Part shown: in pieces, positions 25,879 through 34,896 of the stretch | Numbering within the stretch: position 1 is the first letter of the stretch | How the letters are laid out: the number at the start of each line of letters is the position of its first letter | Assembly: GCF_025996515.1 (NCBI RefSeq) | Contig: NZ_BLRH01000014.1 | Coordinates: forward strand, 310,001 to 374,000 | Length of the DNA stretch: 64,000 nt | Direction of reading: 5' to 3' | From: Rhizohabitans arisaemae | GTDB lineage: Bacteria; Actinomycetota; Actinomycetes; Streptosporangiales; Streptosporangiaceae | Program-made: the position numbers and the translations under genes | The notes under the pieces: model-generated | The model's database searches: none | Seen by the model: the letters and a program-made list of their open reading frames with translations, nothing else | Told to the model about the DNA's origin: nothing

Positions 25879-28131
25879 GTGGGCTCCATGCTGGGTCGGC
25901 TGGGTGGCTGGTGCGCACGACACGGGAAGCTGGTCGTCGCGTTGTGGATGGCCGCGGCGATCGGGCTGACCGTGCTCTCCTTCGGCGTGGGGCGTCCCGT
26001 CAGCAACGACGTCCGGCTCCCCGGGACCGAGTCCCAGCGGGCCATCGACCTCGCCCAGGAGAAATTCGGCCCCGGATACGGCCCCGGCGGCCTGGTCCAT
26101 CTGGTGCTCTACACCGGCCGTGGCAAACTCACCGGGACGCCGGAGCGAAAAGCGGTCGACCGAGCGCTGGAGGAGATCCGCAAGCTGCCGAACGTGGTCT
26201 CGGCCGAGAGCCCGTACCGGTTCGGCGGCATCTCGGCGAACCAGCAGATCGGCCAGGTCCTGGTCCGCCTCACCGGCGTCGACTCCAGCCGGCTGGGCGA
26301 GGTGGGCAAGCGGATCTCCGCGGCGGCCGAACCCGCGCGGGCGGCGGGCGTCGAGGTGGTGCCGGTCGACAACGGCACCCCGGCGGACAAGGAGATCAAG
26401 ACCGGGACCAGCGAGATCATCGGCTTGCTCTTCGCCGCGGTCATCCTCGTCGCCGCCTTCGGCAGCGTGGTGGCCGCCGGGATCCCCATCTTCGCGGCGA
26501 TCCTCAGCCTCGGCGCGGTACTCGCCGTGATCGGCATGCTCGGCCACGTGGTGGACGTGCCGCAGACCGCGCCCGTGATGGCGTCGATGATCGGCCTCGG
26601 GGTGGGGATCGACTACGCGCTGTTCCTGCTCTCCCGGCATCGGCGGCTCCTGCAGGACGGGATCGACGTACCCGAGGCGGTCGCCCGTACCGTCTCCTCC
26701 TCCGGCGGCGCCGTCGTGTTCGCCGGCGGGACCGTGATCGTCGCGCTGAGCGGGTTGATGCTCGCCGGGTTCCCGATGCTCATCACGCTCGCCTGGACGA
26801 CCGGCGTCGCCGTGCTCGGCGCCGTCCTCGCGGCGATCACCTTCGTCCCGGCGCTGCTCGGGCTGCTCGGCCACCGGGTGAACGCGCTGCGGATCGGCGG
26901 GACGCGGCGCGGCCGCCGTGGCGCCGGCTCCGGCGGAGGGTGGGGCGCGATCGCAGGGTGGGTCTCCGCCCGCCCGTGGCGGGTGCTGATCGGTACGGTG
27001 GTGGTGCTCGGCCTGCTTTCCGCGCCCGCGCTGGGGCTGGGGATAGGGCAGCTCGACGACGGGTACGCCGACCAGGGCACCTCGACCAGGCGGGCCTACG
27101 AACTGATCTCCGCCGGGTTCGGGAAGGGCGCCCCCGCCCCGATGTTCGTCGTCGCCGAACTCGGCACCCCCGCAGCCTCCGCCGAGACGGATCCGCGGCT
27201 GGAGGCGCTCGAAGAGCGGCTGAAGCGCCAGGACGGGGTCGCCCACGTCACCTCCTACACGATCGCGGACGATCGGACGGCCGCGCTCCTCACAGTGATC
27301 GCCGAGACCGCGCCGAGCGATCGGGAGACCGTGGAGCTGGTCGACGCGCTCCGCGACCTGGACCGGCGGCCCGACCCGGCCATGCCGGATGTGAAACTGC
27401 TCGTGGGCGGGGAGGTGGCCGGACTCGCCGACGCCGGTGACCTCATCCTCGGCAACACCTGGCCGGTCCTTTGCCTGGTGGTCGGACTCAGCGCGCTCCT
27501 GCTCCTGTTCGCCTTCCGGGCGCCGTTGGTCGCGCTGAAGGCGGCGCTGATGAACCTGATCTCGCTGGGGACGGCGTTCGGCGTGATCACGGTCGTGTTC
27601 ACCTGGGGCTGGGGCACCTATCTGATCGGCCTGGACCCGCCGCCCTCGGCCTACGCCGGGTATGTGGAGCCGCTGGTGTTCTCGATGCCGATCGACGCCT
27701 ACGTCCCGCTGCTGCTGTTCGCGGTGCTCTTCGGGCTCTCCATGGACTACGAGGTGTTCCTGCTCACCGCGGTCCGGCAGGCGTTCCTGCGGACCGGGGA
27801 CAACCGGGGGGCCGTCGCCGAGGGGCTCGCCGCGACCGGGCGGGTCATCACCTCCGCCGCCCTCATCATGGTGGTGGTCTTCGCCGCGTTCGTCGCCTAT
27901 CCCGATCCGGTGGTCAAAGTCTTCGGCATCGGCCTCATGGTCGCCATTCTGGTGGACGCCACGGTCATCCGCGGCCTGCTCGTCCCGGCTACGATGATTT
28001 TGCTGGGACGGTGGAACTGGTGGTGCCCGCGCTGGCTCGACCGGCTGCTCCCCGACCTCTCGATCGCCGATCACGGGGACACGCCGGAGGCACCACCGAC
28101 TCTCCGGAAACCCGACAACGTACTGGTGTGA
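25879..28131 (+). CDS. MMPL/RND-family membrane transporter
   Basis: A 750-residue transporter with the two-fold RND layout: an N-terminal helix, an extracytoplasmic loop, a cluster of helices with GLGVGIDYALFLLSRHRR, then a second copy with GLSMDYEVFLLTAVRQAF. MMPL proteins export lipids, siderophores or peptides using the proton gradient; the GxxxDY Asp/Tyr pairs are the proton relay. GTG 25879 fits GAGG 8 bp upstream better than the GTG at 25852. The 63-bp gap to the upstream PASTA kinase suggests co-expression and possible phosphorylation by it. Confidence 0.92.
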   Translation: MGSMLGRLGGWCARHGKLVVALWMAAAIGLTVLSFGVGRPVSNDVRLPGTESQRAIDLAQEKFGPGYGPGGLVHLVLYTGRGKLTGTPERKAVDRALEEIRKLPNVVSAESPYRFGGISANQQIGQVLVRLTGVDSSRLGEVGKRISAAAEPARAAGVEVVPVDNGTPADKEIKTGTSEIIGLLFAAVILVAAFGSVVAAGIPIFAAILSLGAVLAVIGMLGHVVDVPQTAPVMASMIGLGVGIDYALFLLSRHRRLLQDGIDVPEAVARTVSSSGGAVVFAGGTVIVALSGLMLAGFPMLITLAWTTGVAVLGAVLAAITFVPALLGLLGHRVNALRIGGTRRGRRGAGSGGGWGAIAGWVSARPWRVLIGTVVVLGLLSAPALGLGIGQLDDGYADQGTSTRRAYELISAGFGKGAPAPMFVVAELGTPAASAETDPRLEALEERLKRQDGVAHVTSYTIADDRTAALLTVIAETAPSDRETVELVDALRDLDRRPDPAMPDVKLLVGGEVAGLADAGDLILGNTWPVLCLVVGLSALLLLFAFRAPLVALKAALMNLISLGTAFGVITVVFTWGWGTYLIGLDPPPSAYAGYVEPLVFSMPIDAYVPLLLFAVLFGLSMDYEVFLLTAVRQAFLRTGDNRGAVAEGLAATGRVITSAALIMVVVFAAFVAYPDPVVKVFGIGLMVAILVDATVIRGLLVPATMILLGRWNWWCPRWLDRLLPDLSIADHGDTPEAPPTLRKPDNVLV

Positions 28132-28213
28132 CCTTGCAAGTGGGTTTTAGGTCGATTGCAAGGCGACGGGAGCAGAGTCGGAGTGTCAGGTCTAGGCCCT
28201 GCTGGAGGCGAGC

Positions 28214-29986
28214 ATGCCCGACATCACGTCCTTACGCAGGGATGATCCGGAAAGTCTGGGTGGCTACCGGCTGCTCGGCCGACTCGGCGATCTCTACGTA
28301 GGCGAGGCCGCGTCCGGGATGCGGGTCGTGATCAGACCGCTCGGCCCGTACCTCCGGCGCCGGCTCGTTCCGGAGGTCACCGCGGCCCGGCAGGTCGCGT
28401 CCTTCTGCACCGCGCAGGTGATCGACGCGGACCTCGACGCCGAACCGCCCTACCTCGTCAGCGAGTACGTCGACGGCCCCGCGCTCAGCACCCTGGTCGA
28501 GACCGAGGGCCCCCGCCAGGGCAGCGCGCTCTCCCGCCTGGCGGTGTGCACGGCCACCGCGCTCGACGCGATCCATCGGACGGGAACGGTACACCACGAC
28601 TTCACCCCCGAACGGGTTCTCATCGGCGCCGCCGGGCCGCGGGTCATCGGCTTCGGCGTGCCCCGGCGGCTGTCGGTGACCTCCTACACCGCACCCGAGC
28701 AGCTGACGGACATCTCCGCCGATCAGGCGGCCGACATGTTCAGCTGGGCGGCGACGATCCTGTTCGCCGCGGGCGGGCGGCCGCCCTACCGGCCCGATCG
28801 GGTCCGCCCGCACATCACCGGGGAGCTCGCCGAAGTCCTCGCCGCCTGCCTGGACCGGAAGCCGGAGCGGCGGCCCAGCGCCAGAAACGTCCTCCTCCAG
28901 CTGCTCGGCCAGGAGGAGCAGGTGGGCGAGGAGTCGATTCCCACCCGCGAGCTGCCCCGCAGGCCGGTGGCCCGAAGCGCCGTACCGCCCACCCGGGAGC
29001 ACCGCGTCGCCGCCGCGTCCGAGGCCCCCGGCGGCGGACCCGTTCCCGGGCCGGGCGCCCCGGGTCCCACGCCGGGAGGATCCGCTCCGGTACAGGCCGG
29101 ATCCGTTCCCGCGCAGGGCGGGCCGGGGAACTTCGGGGTGGATCCCCAGGCGGACACCGTGCCGAGGAGGGTGATCCCGGCCCAGGCCCCCGCTCCGACG
29201 AAGGCGGCCGCGCATCCGAGCGTGGTGTACCCGATTCCGGCGGGGCCGCCGGTGGGGGCTCCCGCCGTACCGGCCAAACCCCGGCGGAGGATTCTGCCCG
29301 CCGCGCTCGCCCTCCTGGCCATTCCGACCCTCGCCGTTCCCGTACTCATCGTGCAGTCGGGATGGCTTGCCGGCTCCCCCAGCGGTGTGGCGGCCGTGTT
29401 CACCGGCCAGACGTCGCAGAGTCCGGTCGCGACCACGGGGGAGGCCCCGGCCGGTGGGCCGCCGGAGTCGGACGCACCGGCCGAAGCGGAGAAGACCACG
29501 GTCACCGGTGAGCCGGCGCCCTCGGCCGTCCCCCGGGAGCCCGAAGCGACGGAGCCACCGGCTCCTTCGCCGTCCTTGGCGGAGTCCCCGCCGACGGCCG
29601 AGCCGGGCGTCGGCCGGCCCGCGCAGGGTTCGCCGGACGCGACAAAGGTGTCACCGGCCCGATGGGAGGGGGTGGTCGGCACCTGGCGAGGCCGGGCGAC
29701 CAACCCCCGCACCCGGGAGAAGTCGCTGTTCACGGTGCAATTCGCCGGGGACCGGGAAGCGGGGAGCGCGACCTGGGGAACCGGCCCGCGCTGCCGGTAC
29801 GAGCTGGTCTTCGACGGACGGGTCGGCACCGGCGTCCGGGTGAAGGTGGAGCGCGCGGACACCGCCCGAGGGTGCGAGGCGGCCGCCGTCATCGTCTTCA
29901 CACCGGCCGACGGCCGCCGGTTGAGCTACACCTCGGACGGCGGTCTTCCGCCGGGGAGCGGGACCCTCACCGACTTCGGCGGTTGA
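28214..29986 (+). CDS. Pseudokinase, PknB lineage, with membrane anchor and novel C-terminal domain
   Basis: A 590-residue protein whose N-terminal ~270 residues align with the PASTA kinase at 24049 (shared FCTAQVIDA, VSEYVDGPAL) but have lost the catalytic residues. The Gly loop is deleted (LGDLYVGEA), the ATP-binding Lys is Arg41 (VVIRPL), HRDxKxxN has become HHDFTPER (residues 127-134), and DFG is GFG (Gly146). APEQ is kept. A long Pro/Ala/Gly linker, one membrane helix (ALALLAIPTLAVPVLIV) and an acidic Pro/Thr spacer lead to a ~110-residue C-terminal domain (WEGVVGTWRG...) that I do not recognise. GGAGG precedes ATG 28214. It converges with, and overlaps by 20 bp, the CHAP gene. Confidence 0.88.
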   Translation: MPDITSLRRDDPESLGGYRLLGRLGDLYVGEAASGMRVVIRPLGPYLRRRLVPEVTAARQVASFCTAQVIDADLDAEPPYLVSEYVDGPALSTLVETEGPRQGSALSRLAVCTATALDAIHRTGTVHHDFTPERVLIGAAGPRVIGFGVPRRLSVTSYTAPEQLTDISADQAADMFSWAATILFAAGGRPPYRPDRVRPHITGELAEVLAACLDRKPERRPSARNVLLQLLGQEEQVGEESIPTRELPRRPVARSAVPPTREHRVAAASEAPGGGPVPGPGAPGPTPGGSAPVQAGSVPAQGGPGNFGVDPQADTVPRRVIPAQAPAPTKAAAHPSVVYPIPAGPPVGAPAVPAKPRRRILPAALALLAIPTLAVPVLIVQSGWLAGSPSGVAAVFTGQTSQSPVATTGEAPAGGPPESDAPAEAEKTTVTGEPAPSAVPREPEATEPPAPSPSLAESPPTAEPGVGRPAQGSPDATKVSPARWEGVVGTWRGRATNPRTREKSLFTVQFAGDREAGSATWGTGPRCRYELVFDGRVGTGVRVKVERADTARGCEAAAVIVFTPADGRRLSYTSDGGLPPGSGTLTDFGG

Positions 29987-30938
29987 CCGCGGAACGGCGA
30001 TGGCGTCCGCGCGCCGCGGCGAACACTCCCGGGACGGCTGGGATCGGCAGCCGGGTCCGCGTGGTGAGGTAGGCGATCGCCACCGCCGCGGAGAGCAGCA
30101 GGGCGGTGGGTTCGACGGGGGAGTCCACCGAGGGCGCGAACGGCGAGCCGGCTTCGGGTCCGGCCGGGTGCGAGACCTGGGTGAGCGCCTTGAGGGGGAG
30201 CGGCTCCTGCGGCCGTTCGGGCTGAGGGGGCGCGGATGTCGTGGCGACCCGTCCGGCGGCGGCCGCGGGGGCGGGCTCCGTTGCGCCGGCCTGTCCTGCC
30301 ACGGAGAGAGTCTGCGCGCTCTGGTACACGGCCGGAACGGTGGATACGGGGTGGATCGGGGGAGTGAGCGGCTGGGCGGGCTCCGGTTCGGATGCCGTGC
30401 TCAGCAGCCGGGCCTCCAGACCGGCCGGAGGCGGGGTGTCCGCCTCGGTCAGGGTGGTCTCCTCGGCGGCCTTCCGCTCCTTGATCTTCGCGGGATAGCC
30501 GTATCCGGCGACCCTGCTCTCGTCGCGGACCTTGCGCTTGGCCTGGCCGCCGTCGATGTTGCCCTCGATCGTGTGAATCTTGTCGCCGACCACTTTGACC
30601 ACGATTCCGACATGGTCGACGTCGTCGACGTCGTTGCCGCCGGACCAGTCGTAGAAGACGAGCGCGCCGGGTTCGGGCCGGTCACCCCAGGCGTCCTGCT
30701 TCTTGAACCACGCGGCGTGCCAGGGGGTGAACGCGAACTCGCCGATGTACTCCTCGACCCCGGTCTCCCGGGCGGCCCAGGCGAGGAACATGTCGCACCA
30801 GGCCGCGGTCTTGAACGCGGGGTCCGTGTCGACGTTCTGGCTGTACCAGTCGCCGAACTTCGTGTAACCGTTTGACTTCTCTTGGTACCCGACCTCATTG
30901 GCGAGTAGCTGGATCATCTGTTCTAGTTCAGGGATCAT
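29967..30938 (-). CDS. CHAP-domain protein with C-terminal membrane anchor (copy 1)
   Basis: A 323-residue protein with a CHAP (cysteine, histidine-dependent amidohydrolase/peptidase) domain, a fold used for peptidoglycan cleavage. Cys48 in AWCDMF and His109 in DVDHVGIV are the catalytic pair; EGNID supplies the polar residue. ATG 30938 is chosen by alignment with the paralog at 34897, residue by residue from the first Met. There is no N-terminal signal peptide. After a Pro/Ala-rich linker, a hydrophobic segment (TALLLSAAVAIAYLTT) and a basic tail close the protein, as in a tail anchor. The site of action is therefore unclear. Confidence 0.85.
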   Translation of the reverse strand: MIPELEQMIQLLANEVGYQEKSNGYTKFGDWYSQNVDTDPAFKTAAWCDMFLAWAARETGVEEYIGEFAFTPWHAAWFKKQDAWGDRPEPGALVFYDWSGGNDVDDVDHVGIVVKVVGDKIHTIEGNIDGGQAKRKVRDESRVAGYGYPAKIKERKAAEETTLTEADTPPPAGLEARLLSTASEPEPAQPLTPPIHPVSTVPAVYQSAQTLSVAGQAGATEPAPAAAAGRVATTSAPPQPERPQEPLPLKALTQVSHPAGPEAGSPFAPSVDSPVEPTALLLSAAVAIAYLTTRTRLPIPAVPGVFAAARGRHRRSAVNRRSR

Positions 30939-31012
30939 AGTGTGGGGGAGCCACTCCGGCCCGAAAACACATCGCGCCGCCTGCGCGACAGAGCCTGACG
31001 AGTCACTTTTGT
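30939..31012 (-). promoter_or_regulatory. Conserved leader of CHAP gene copy 1
   Basis: Read on the minus strand, ACAAAAGTGACTCG begins 74 nt before the start codon, and GGCTCCCCCAC lies just before it. The paralog at 34897 has ACAAAAGTGGCTCG at 75 nt and GGCTCCCCTAC at the same place. Between these blocks the sequences differ, so spacing is conserved rather than the whole segment. No Shine-Dalgarno is seen in either. The rest of the gap up to 31422 shows no gene. Confidence 0.5.
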
Positions 31013-31422
31013 TGATCTTTGGCGCAGGTGTCCCACCCGGCGAACGGGGCTCGTCGGCGGGACGTGGCGGCGCCATCTGTCCTATGCGGTTTTCCGTGAG
31101 AGGGCATATTACCTGCGGAAAGACCAGGTAAAGCAAGCCTCAAGAAATGGTGATCGGGCGTGTCGGACGCCAGGTCTCCGGATCTTCGGCCGTCGGCGGA
31201 TCGGCCGGGAACCTCAACGGAGTCGCGCTTTCGGGTGTCTGGAGGCCTGTGTTTCGGCTACCTGATTATGGGGAAAACGGGCGTGTAGTCAGGCAAAGAA
31301 TCTACCAAGCGTATGTTTGGTGTCGACATATCAACGCTACACAATGTATGCGAATGGTCGACAAAACGTAACGTTGCCTGGTCGGAGTCGTGGCTTCGCC
31401 CGTACCCGGCGGTTCGGACACG

Positions 31423-31459
31423 ACGATGGCGCGGGACCGGGTCGGTCCCGCGCCATCGT
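31423..31459 (-). terminator. Terminator after the large PASTA kinase
   Basis: A perfect 16-bp stem (ACGATGGCGCGGGACC and its complement) with a GGGTC loop lies 8 bp beyond the kinase stop codon. Confidence 0.85.
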
Positions 31460-31467
31460 GGACGTCG

Positions 31468-34400
31468 TTATCCCGGCTCACCCGGCGGCGGGGATTCCTC
31501 GTCGCCGCCCGGGGTCTCGCAGTTGTTCCCGACATAGAAGGTGATCGTGGTCCCGCGTTGCACCTTGGTGCCCGCCGGGGTCCGCTGACTGAGCACGATG
31601 TTGCAGCGGCCGGGGGCGGAGAGGACACTCGCCCGGAGCCCGGCCTCCTGCAGGGCGCCGATCGCGCTGTCCCGGTTCAGGCCCGTCAGACTCGGGACGT
31701 TCACGCAGTTGTCGCCCACCTGGATGGTGACCGCGGCGTTGTCCCGCACGATCGTCCCCGCCTGCGGGCTCTGGCCGACCACCCGGCCACAGGTGCCGGC
31801 GACCCGCACCGGGTTGGCGCGAAGCCCCGCCTCCGCCAGGATGCCGGACGCCCGCTCCTCGCTCGCGTTCCGGACGTTCGGGACCTCGATCCCGTACTCC
31901 CCGACGGTGATGGTGACCGCCTCACCCCGGAAGCAGGTCTCAGGGGCGGGGTTCTGGGCGAGCACCCGGCCGTGCAGGTCCCGGTTGGTGACGGTCTCGG
32001 TGGCGCGTACGTGGCCGAACCCCGCGGCCTTGAGCTTCCTGATCGCCACACCTTCGGTGCCTTCCCGCACATTCGGCACGATCCGACCGGGGTGCTCGTA
32101 GGTGCGCTGAGCGGACACCCCCTGATTGGACGCCGCGCGGTCGGTGGTGAGCACGACCTTGCGGAGGAACCGCTGACCGCATTCGAGGCCGGGGAAGCCC
32201 GACCGCAGGGTGACCTGATGGGTCTCCTTGCCTGCCAGATTCGCGGTGACGACCTTGGAGTCGGACCCTCCGCCGGCGGAGGCGGCGAAGCCTTCCCCAC
32301 CGCGGGCGTTGCTGGTGAAGGTCCCGGTGAGCAGGACCGGCTTGGGGTGGTAGGTCTTCACCGTCAGGGTGACGTTCTGCCCGTCGAAGTCGACACCGGA
32401 GATCTCCGGCGCCGGGCACTTGGGTCCCTCCACCGTGTAGGTCTTGTTCTGGACGGCCTTGGGCGCGGGTTTGGTCGTGAGGACCACTTCGAAGGTGTTG
32501 GGCCGCTCACACAGCAGTGCACCGAACTTGGTCGTCCAGGAGACCTGGTGGGTCGCGGCGCCCTGAACCGTCTTGGAGTCGTCCGCGACTCTGGCACCGT
32601 TGAGCCGGTAGGTCGCGACTATCTGCACCGAGCCTTTCCCGTAGGTCGTCACGGAGCCGCGGACCGTCGCGTCGTTCCAGGAGGCGATCGTCACGTCGGG
32701 CGCCGGGCAGGTGGGGCCCTTGACCGGACGTACCTCGGAAACCGTCGAGCCCTGCTGCTTGGGCGAGGTCCACGCCCGGATCCGCCGGTAGACCGTCTGG
32801 TCGCACTCGGGTTCGGTGAAGGTCTGGGTGAACCGCCGGCTGTAGGAGGTGTCGCCGCCGAGCGGCGTCGAGGTCTGCCCACCCACCGGGGTGAGGTTGC
32901 CGGCGCTCGGACCCTGGGCGAACTCGGTGAACAGGGTGACCGGGTCACCGTTCGGCGTCTCGACGGCGACGTCGGCCTGCTTGCCGTCGAACTTGGCGAT
33001 CTCCACCCGCGGGGGCGGGCACCTGTCGCCCCGTACGGTCTGCGAGGCGGTCCGGACGCCGTTGTCCGAGGCCGGGGAGGTGCTCGCCTGGACCGTCCAG
33101 GTCTCGACGGTGCCGCAGGCGGGCTTGGCGAACCGATGGGCCAGCCGCTCGTCGTAGGTCCGCTCGCCCTGGAGCCGCTTCTGGCCGTACCCGATGATCT
33201 GTCCGTTCCGCAGGTATGTCGTCATCAGCGTGCCGCGGGCGGGGAGGTTCGCGGCGACCCGCAGGTCGGCCACGCCGTTCTCCCAGTTCAGAATCGTCAG
33301 ATTCCGGTACGCCAGGTCGGGCGGCGGCGGGGGGACCGTCGGTGGCGGTGGCGGTGGCGGTGGCGTGCTCTCCCCGCCGTCCGTTTCGGTGGGGGTGGGC
33401 GTGGGGGTCGCCGTCTGCGGGATCTCGTTGGGCCGGTCGATGGGGTTGATCGCGATGGGCGCCTGCGGCCGTTCCTTGCCCGCGTTGATCGCGTAGGCGA
33501 CACCGCCGACCCCGGCCGCGATGACCAGCGCCCCCACCGTGAACTGCACCGCGTGCGCACGCAGGGTCCGCAGCACGGTCTGCCCGACCGTGAGCCCGCC
33601 CGTCGGGCCCCCGGCGGGACTGAAGGGGAAGAGCAGGACGAGGAGGCCGGCGAGCTCGGCGAGGTGCCGGCGCCCCCGCTCCTCCCAGTCCGGCCCGTAC
33701 CCGGCGACGGCGGCGGACTCCAGCTCGGCGATGAACGCGGAGGCGCTGACGGGCCGGTCGGTCGGGTTCTTGGCGAGTCCCCGCGCGATGAGCGGGCGCA
33801 GCGGGGCGGGTGCCCGCTCCAACGGGATCACGGCGCTCTGGTGCAGGTGCCTGAGCACGGACAGATGCGTGGACTCGTACGGGCGGTGCCCGGTGACGCA
33901 CTCGAAGAAGACGCAGGTCGCGGCGTAGACGTCCGTGGCCGGGGTGGACATGACCGGGGTGAGCCCGGGCTGGGCGGGCCACTGCTCCGGCGCCATGTAG
34001 TACGGGGTGCCCGCGGGGGCGCTCGCCGTGCCCGAGCGGGCGGCGATGCCGAAGTCCACGAGCTTGCTCCGGCCGGCGTCGGTGACGATCACGTTCTCGG
34101 GCTTGTAGTCCCGGTGCACGACTCCGGCCGCGTGCGCGGCGGCGAGCCCCTTGAGCGAACCCTTGAGGAGGGCCAGCGCCGCCTCGGCGCCGGTGGCCCC
34201 GTTCTCCCGGAGCATCGCGCGCAGGGAGACGCCCTGCACCAGCTCCATGACGATCGCCGCGCCCGCGTCGGTCTCGATGTACTCGTAGAGCCGGGCGACG
34301 TTTGGGTCGAGCGTCTCGGACAGCAGGCCCGCCTCATGGCGGAACTGGACGAGGAACTCCGGATCGTTCCGGAGGTTCTCGGCAAGGTACTTGATCGCCA

Positions 34401-34503
34401 CCGGGGTCTGCGTGGCATCATGGGTTGCCAGCATCACTCGACCGCCGGCTCCGGCGCCGAGCTGCCGGATTTCGCTATAACCAGAGACGGACCAGGCGTC
34501 CAC
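31468..34503 (-). CDS. Large receptor Ser/Thr kinase with four Cys-bearing ectodomains and three PASTA domains
   Basis: A 1011-residue membrane kinase. GTG 34503 is preceded by GTGGAGGCTAAC, an ideal ribosome-binding site. The kinase domain is intact (GAGAGGRVMLA, Lys38 in VAIKYL, Asp132 in HRDYKPEN, DFG, APEQ). A hydrophobic stretch and a transmembrane helix (FTVGALVIAAGVGGVAYAI) are followed by a Pro/Thr-rich linker. The ectodomain then has four tandem domains of ~100 residues that I do not recognise, each with a Cys near its middle (PAC, PEC, LLC, LEC) and most ending in G-x-x-CP (DRCPPP, PTCPAP, PKCPAP). Three PASTA domains (VPNVREGTEG, VPNVRNASEE, VPSLTGLNRD) close the protein. It probably senses cell-wall material beyond the reach of a standard PknB. 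Confidence 0.92.
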   Translation of the reverse strand: MDAWSVSGYSEIRQLGAGAGGRVMLATHDATQTPVAIKYLAENLRNDPEFLVQFRHEAGLLSETLDPNVARLYEYIETDAGAAIVMELVQGVSLRAMLRENGATGAEAALALLKGSLKGLAAAHAAGVVHRDYKPENVIVTDAGRSKLVDFGIAARSGTASAPAGTPYYMAPEQWPAQPGLTPVMSTPATDVYAATCVFFECVTGHRPYESTHLSVLRHLHQSAVIPLERAPAPLRPLIARGLAKNPTDRPVSASAFIAELESAAVAGYGPDWEERGRRHLAELAGLLVLLFPFSPAGGPTGGLTVGQTVLRTLRAHAVQFTVGALVIAAGVGGVAYAINAGKERPQAPIAINPIDRPNEIPQTATPTPTPTETDGGESTPPPPPPPPTVPPPPPDLAYRNLTILNWENGVADLRVAANLPARGTLMTTYLRNGQIIGYGQKRLQGERTYDERLAHRFAKPACGTVETWTVQASTSPASDNGVRTASQTVRGDRCPPPRVEIAKFDGKQADVAVETPNGDPVTLFTEFAQGPSAGNLTPVGGQTSTPLGGDTSYSRRFTQTFTEPECDQTVYRRIRAWTSPKQQGSTVSEVRPVKGPTCPAPDVTIASWNDATVRGSVTTYGKGSVQIVATYRLNGARVADDSKTVQGAATHQVSWTTKFGALLCERPNTFEVVLTTKPAPKAVQNKTYTVEGPKCPAPEISGVDFDGQNVTLTVKTYHPKPVLLTGTFTSNARGGEGFAASAGGGSDSKVVTANLAGKETHQVTLRSGFPGLECGQRFLRKVVLTTDRAASNQGVSAQRTYEHPGRIVPNVREGTEGVAIRKLKAAGFGHVRATETVTNRDLHGRVLAQNPAPETCFRGEAVTITVGEYGIEVPNVRNASEERASGILAEAGLRANPVRVAGTCGRVVGQSPQAGTIVRDNAAVTIQVGDNCVNVPSLTGLNRDSAIGALQEAGLRASVLSAPGRCNIVLSQRTPAGTKVQRGTTITFYVGNNCETPGGDEESPPPGEPG

Positions 34504-34757
34504 GTTAGCCTCCACGGATGACCGTGGCCCGATCGTCGCCCTCCCCGTTCCGAGCGTCAAGTGAGTTCCAGGGCCGGTAAAGGCCCGGCAAGCCGCCCGG
34601 ACGCCCCCTGCGGGCCCGGTACGGCTCAGGCGCGTGGATTACACGCTGTCGACCTGCGAAAACGTCGACCCCGCCGAGGTTTCCCGGCAGGGTCGGGCAC
34701 TTCTTACAGTTCGGTGAACGTCGGTCTTGACCTCGTGGTTCAGGCCCGGAAACGGGT
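34504..34757. other. Upstream region of the large kinase, no gene seen
   Basis: This gap between the large kinase and the second CHAP terminator should contain the kinase promoter on the minus strand. GGGCC-GGTAAA-GGCCC forms a short dyad near 34572. I see no convincing open reading frame. Confidence 0.4.
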
Positions 34758-34797
34758 GACGCCGCCCGGTCGAGACGGTGACTCGACGGGCGGCGTC
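34758..34797 (-). terminator. Terminator after CHAP copy 2
   Basis: GACGCCGCCCGGTCGAG pairs with CTCGACGGGCGGCGTC across a 7-nt loop, with one bulged G. It lies 100 bp beyond the CHAP stop codon on the minus strand. Confidence 0.7.
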
Positions 34798-34896
34798 GTG
34801 ATCCTGTACCTCAAGCGGGGACTGGTGGCCCCGAAGCGAGACGATCAGGGATTACGCCGGGATGCGGCGGTTGTGCGACGTGTGGGGGGCGGCCGG

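Noticed and set aside
33341-33364. GGTGGC tandem hexanucleotide tract
   Set aside because: It encodes the Pro-rich linker of the large kinase on the minus strand; low-complexity coding, not a functional DNA repeat.
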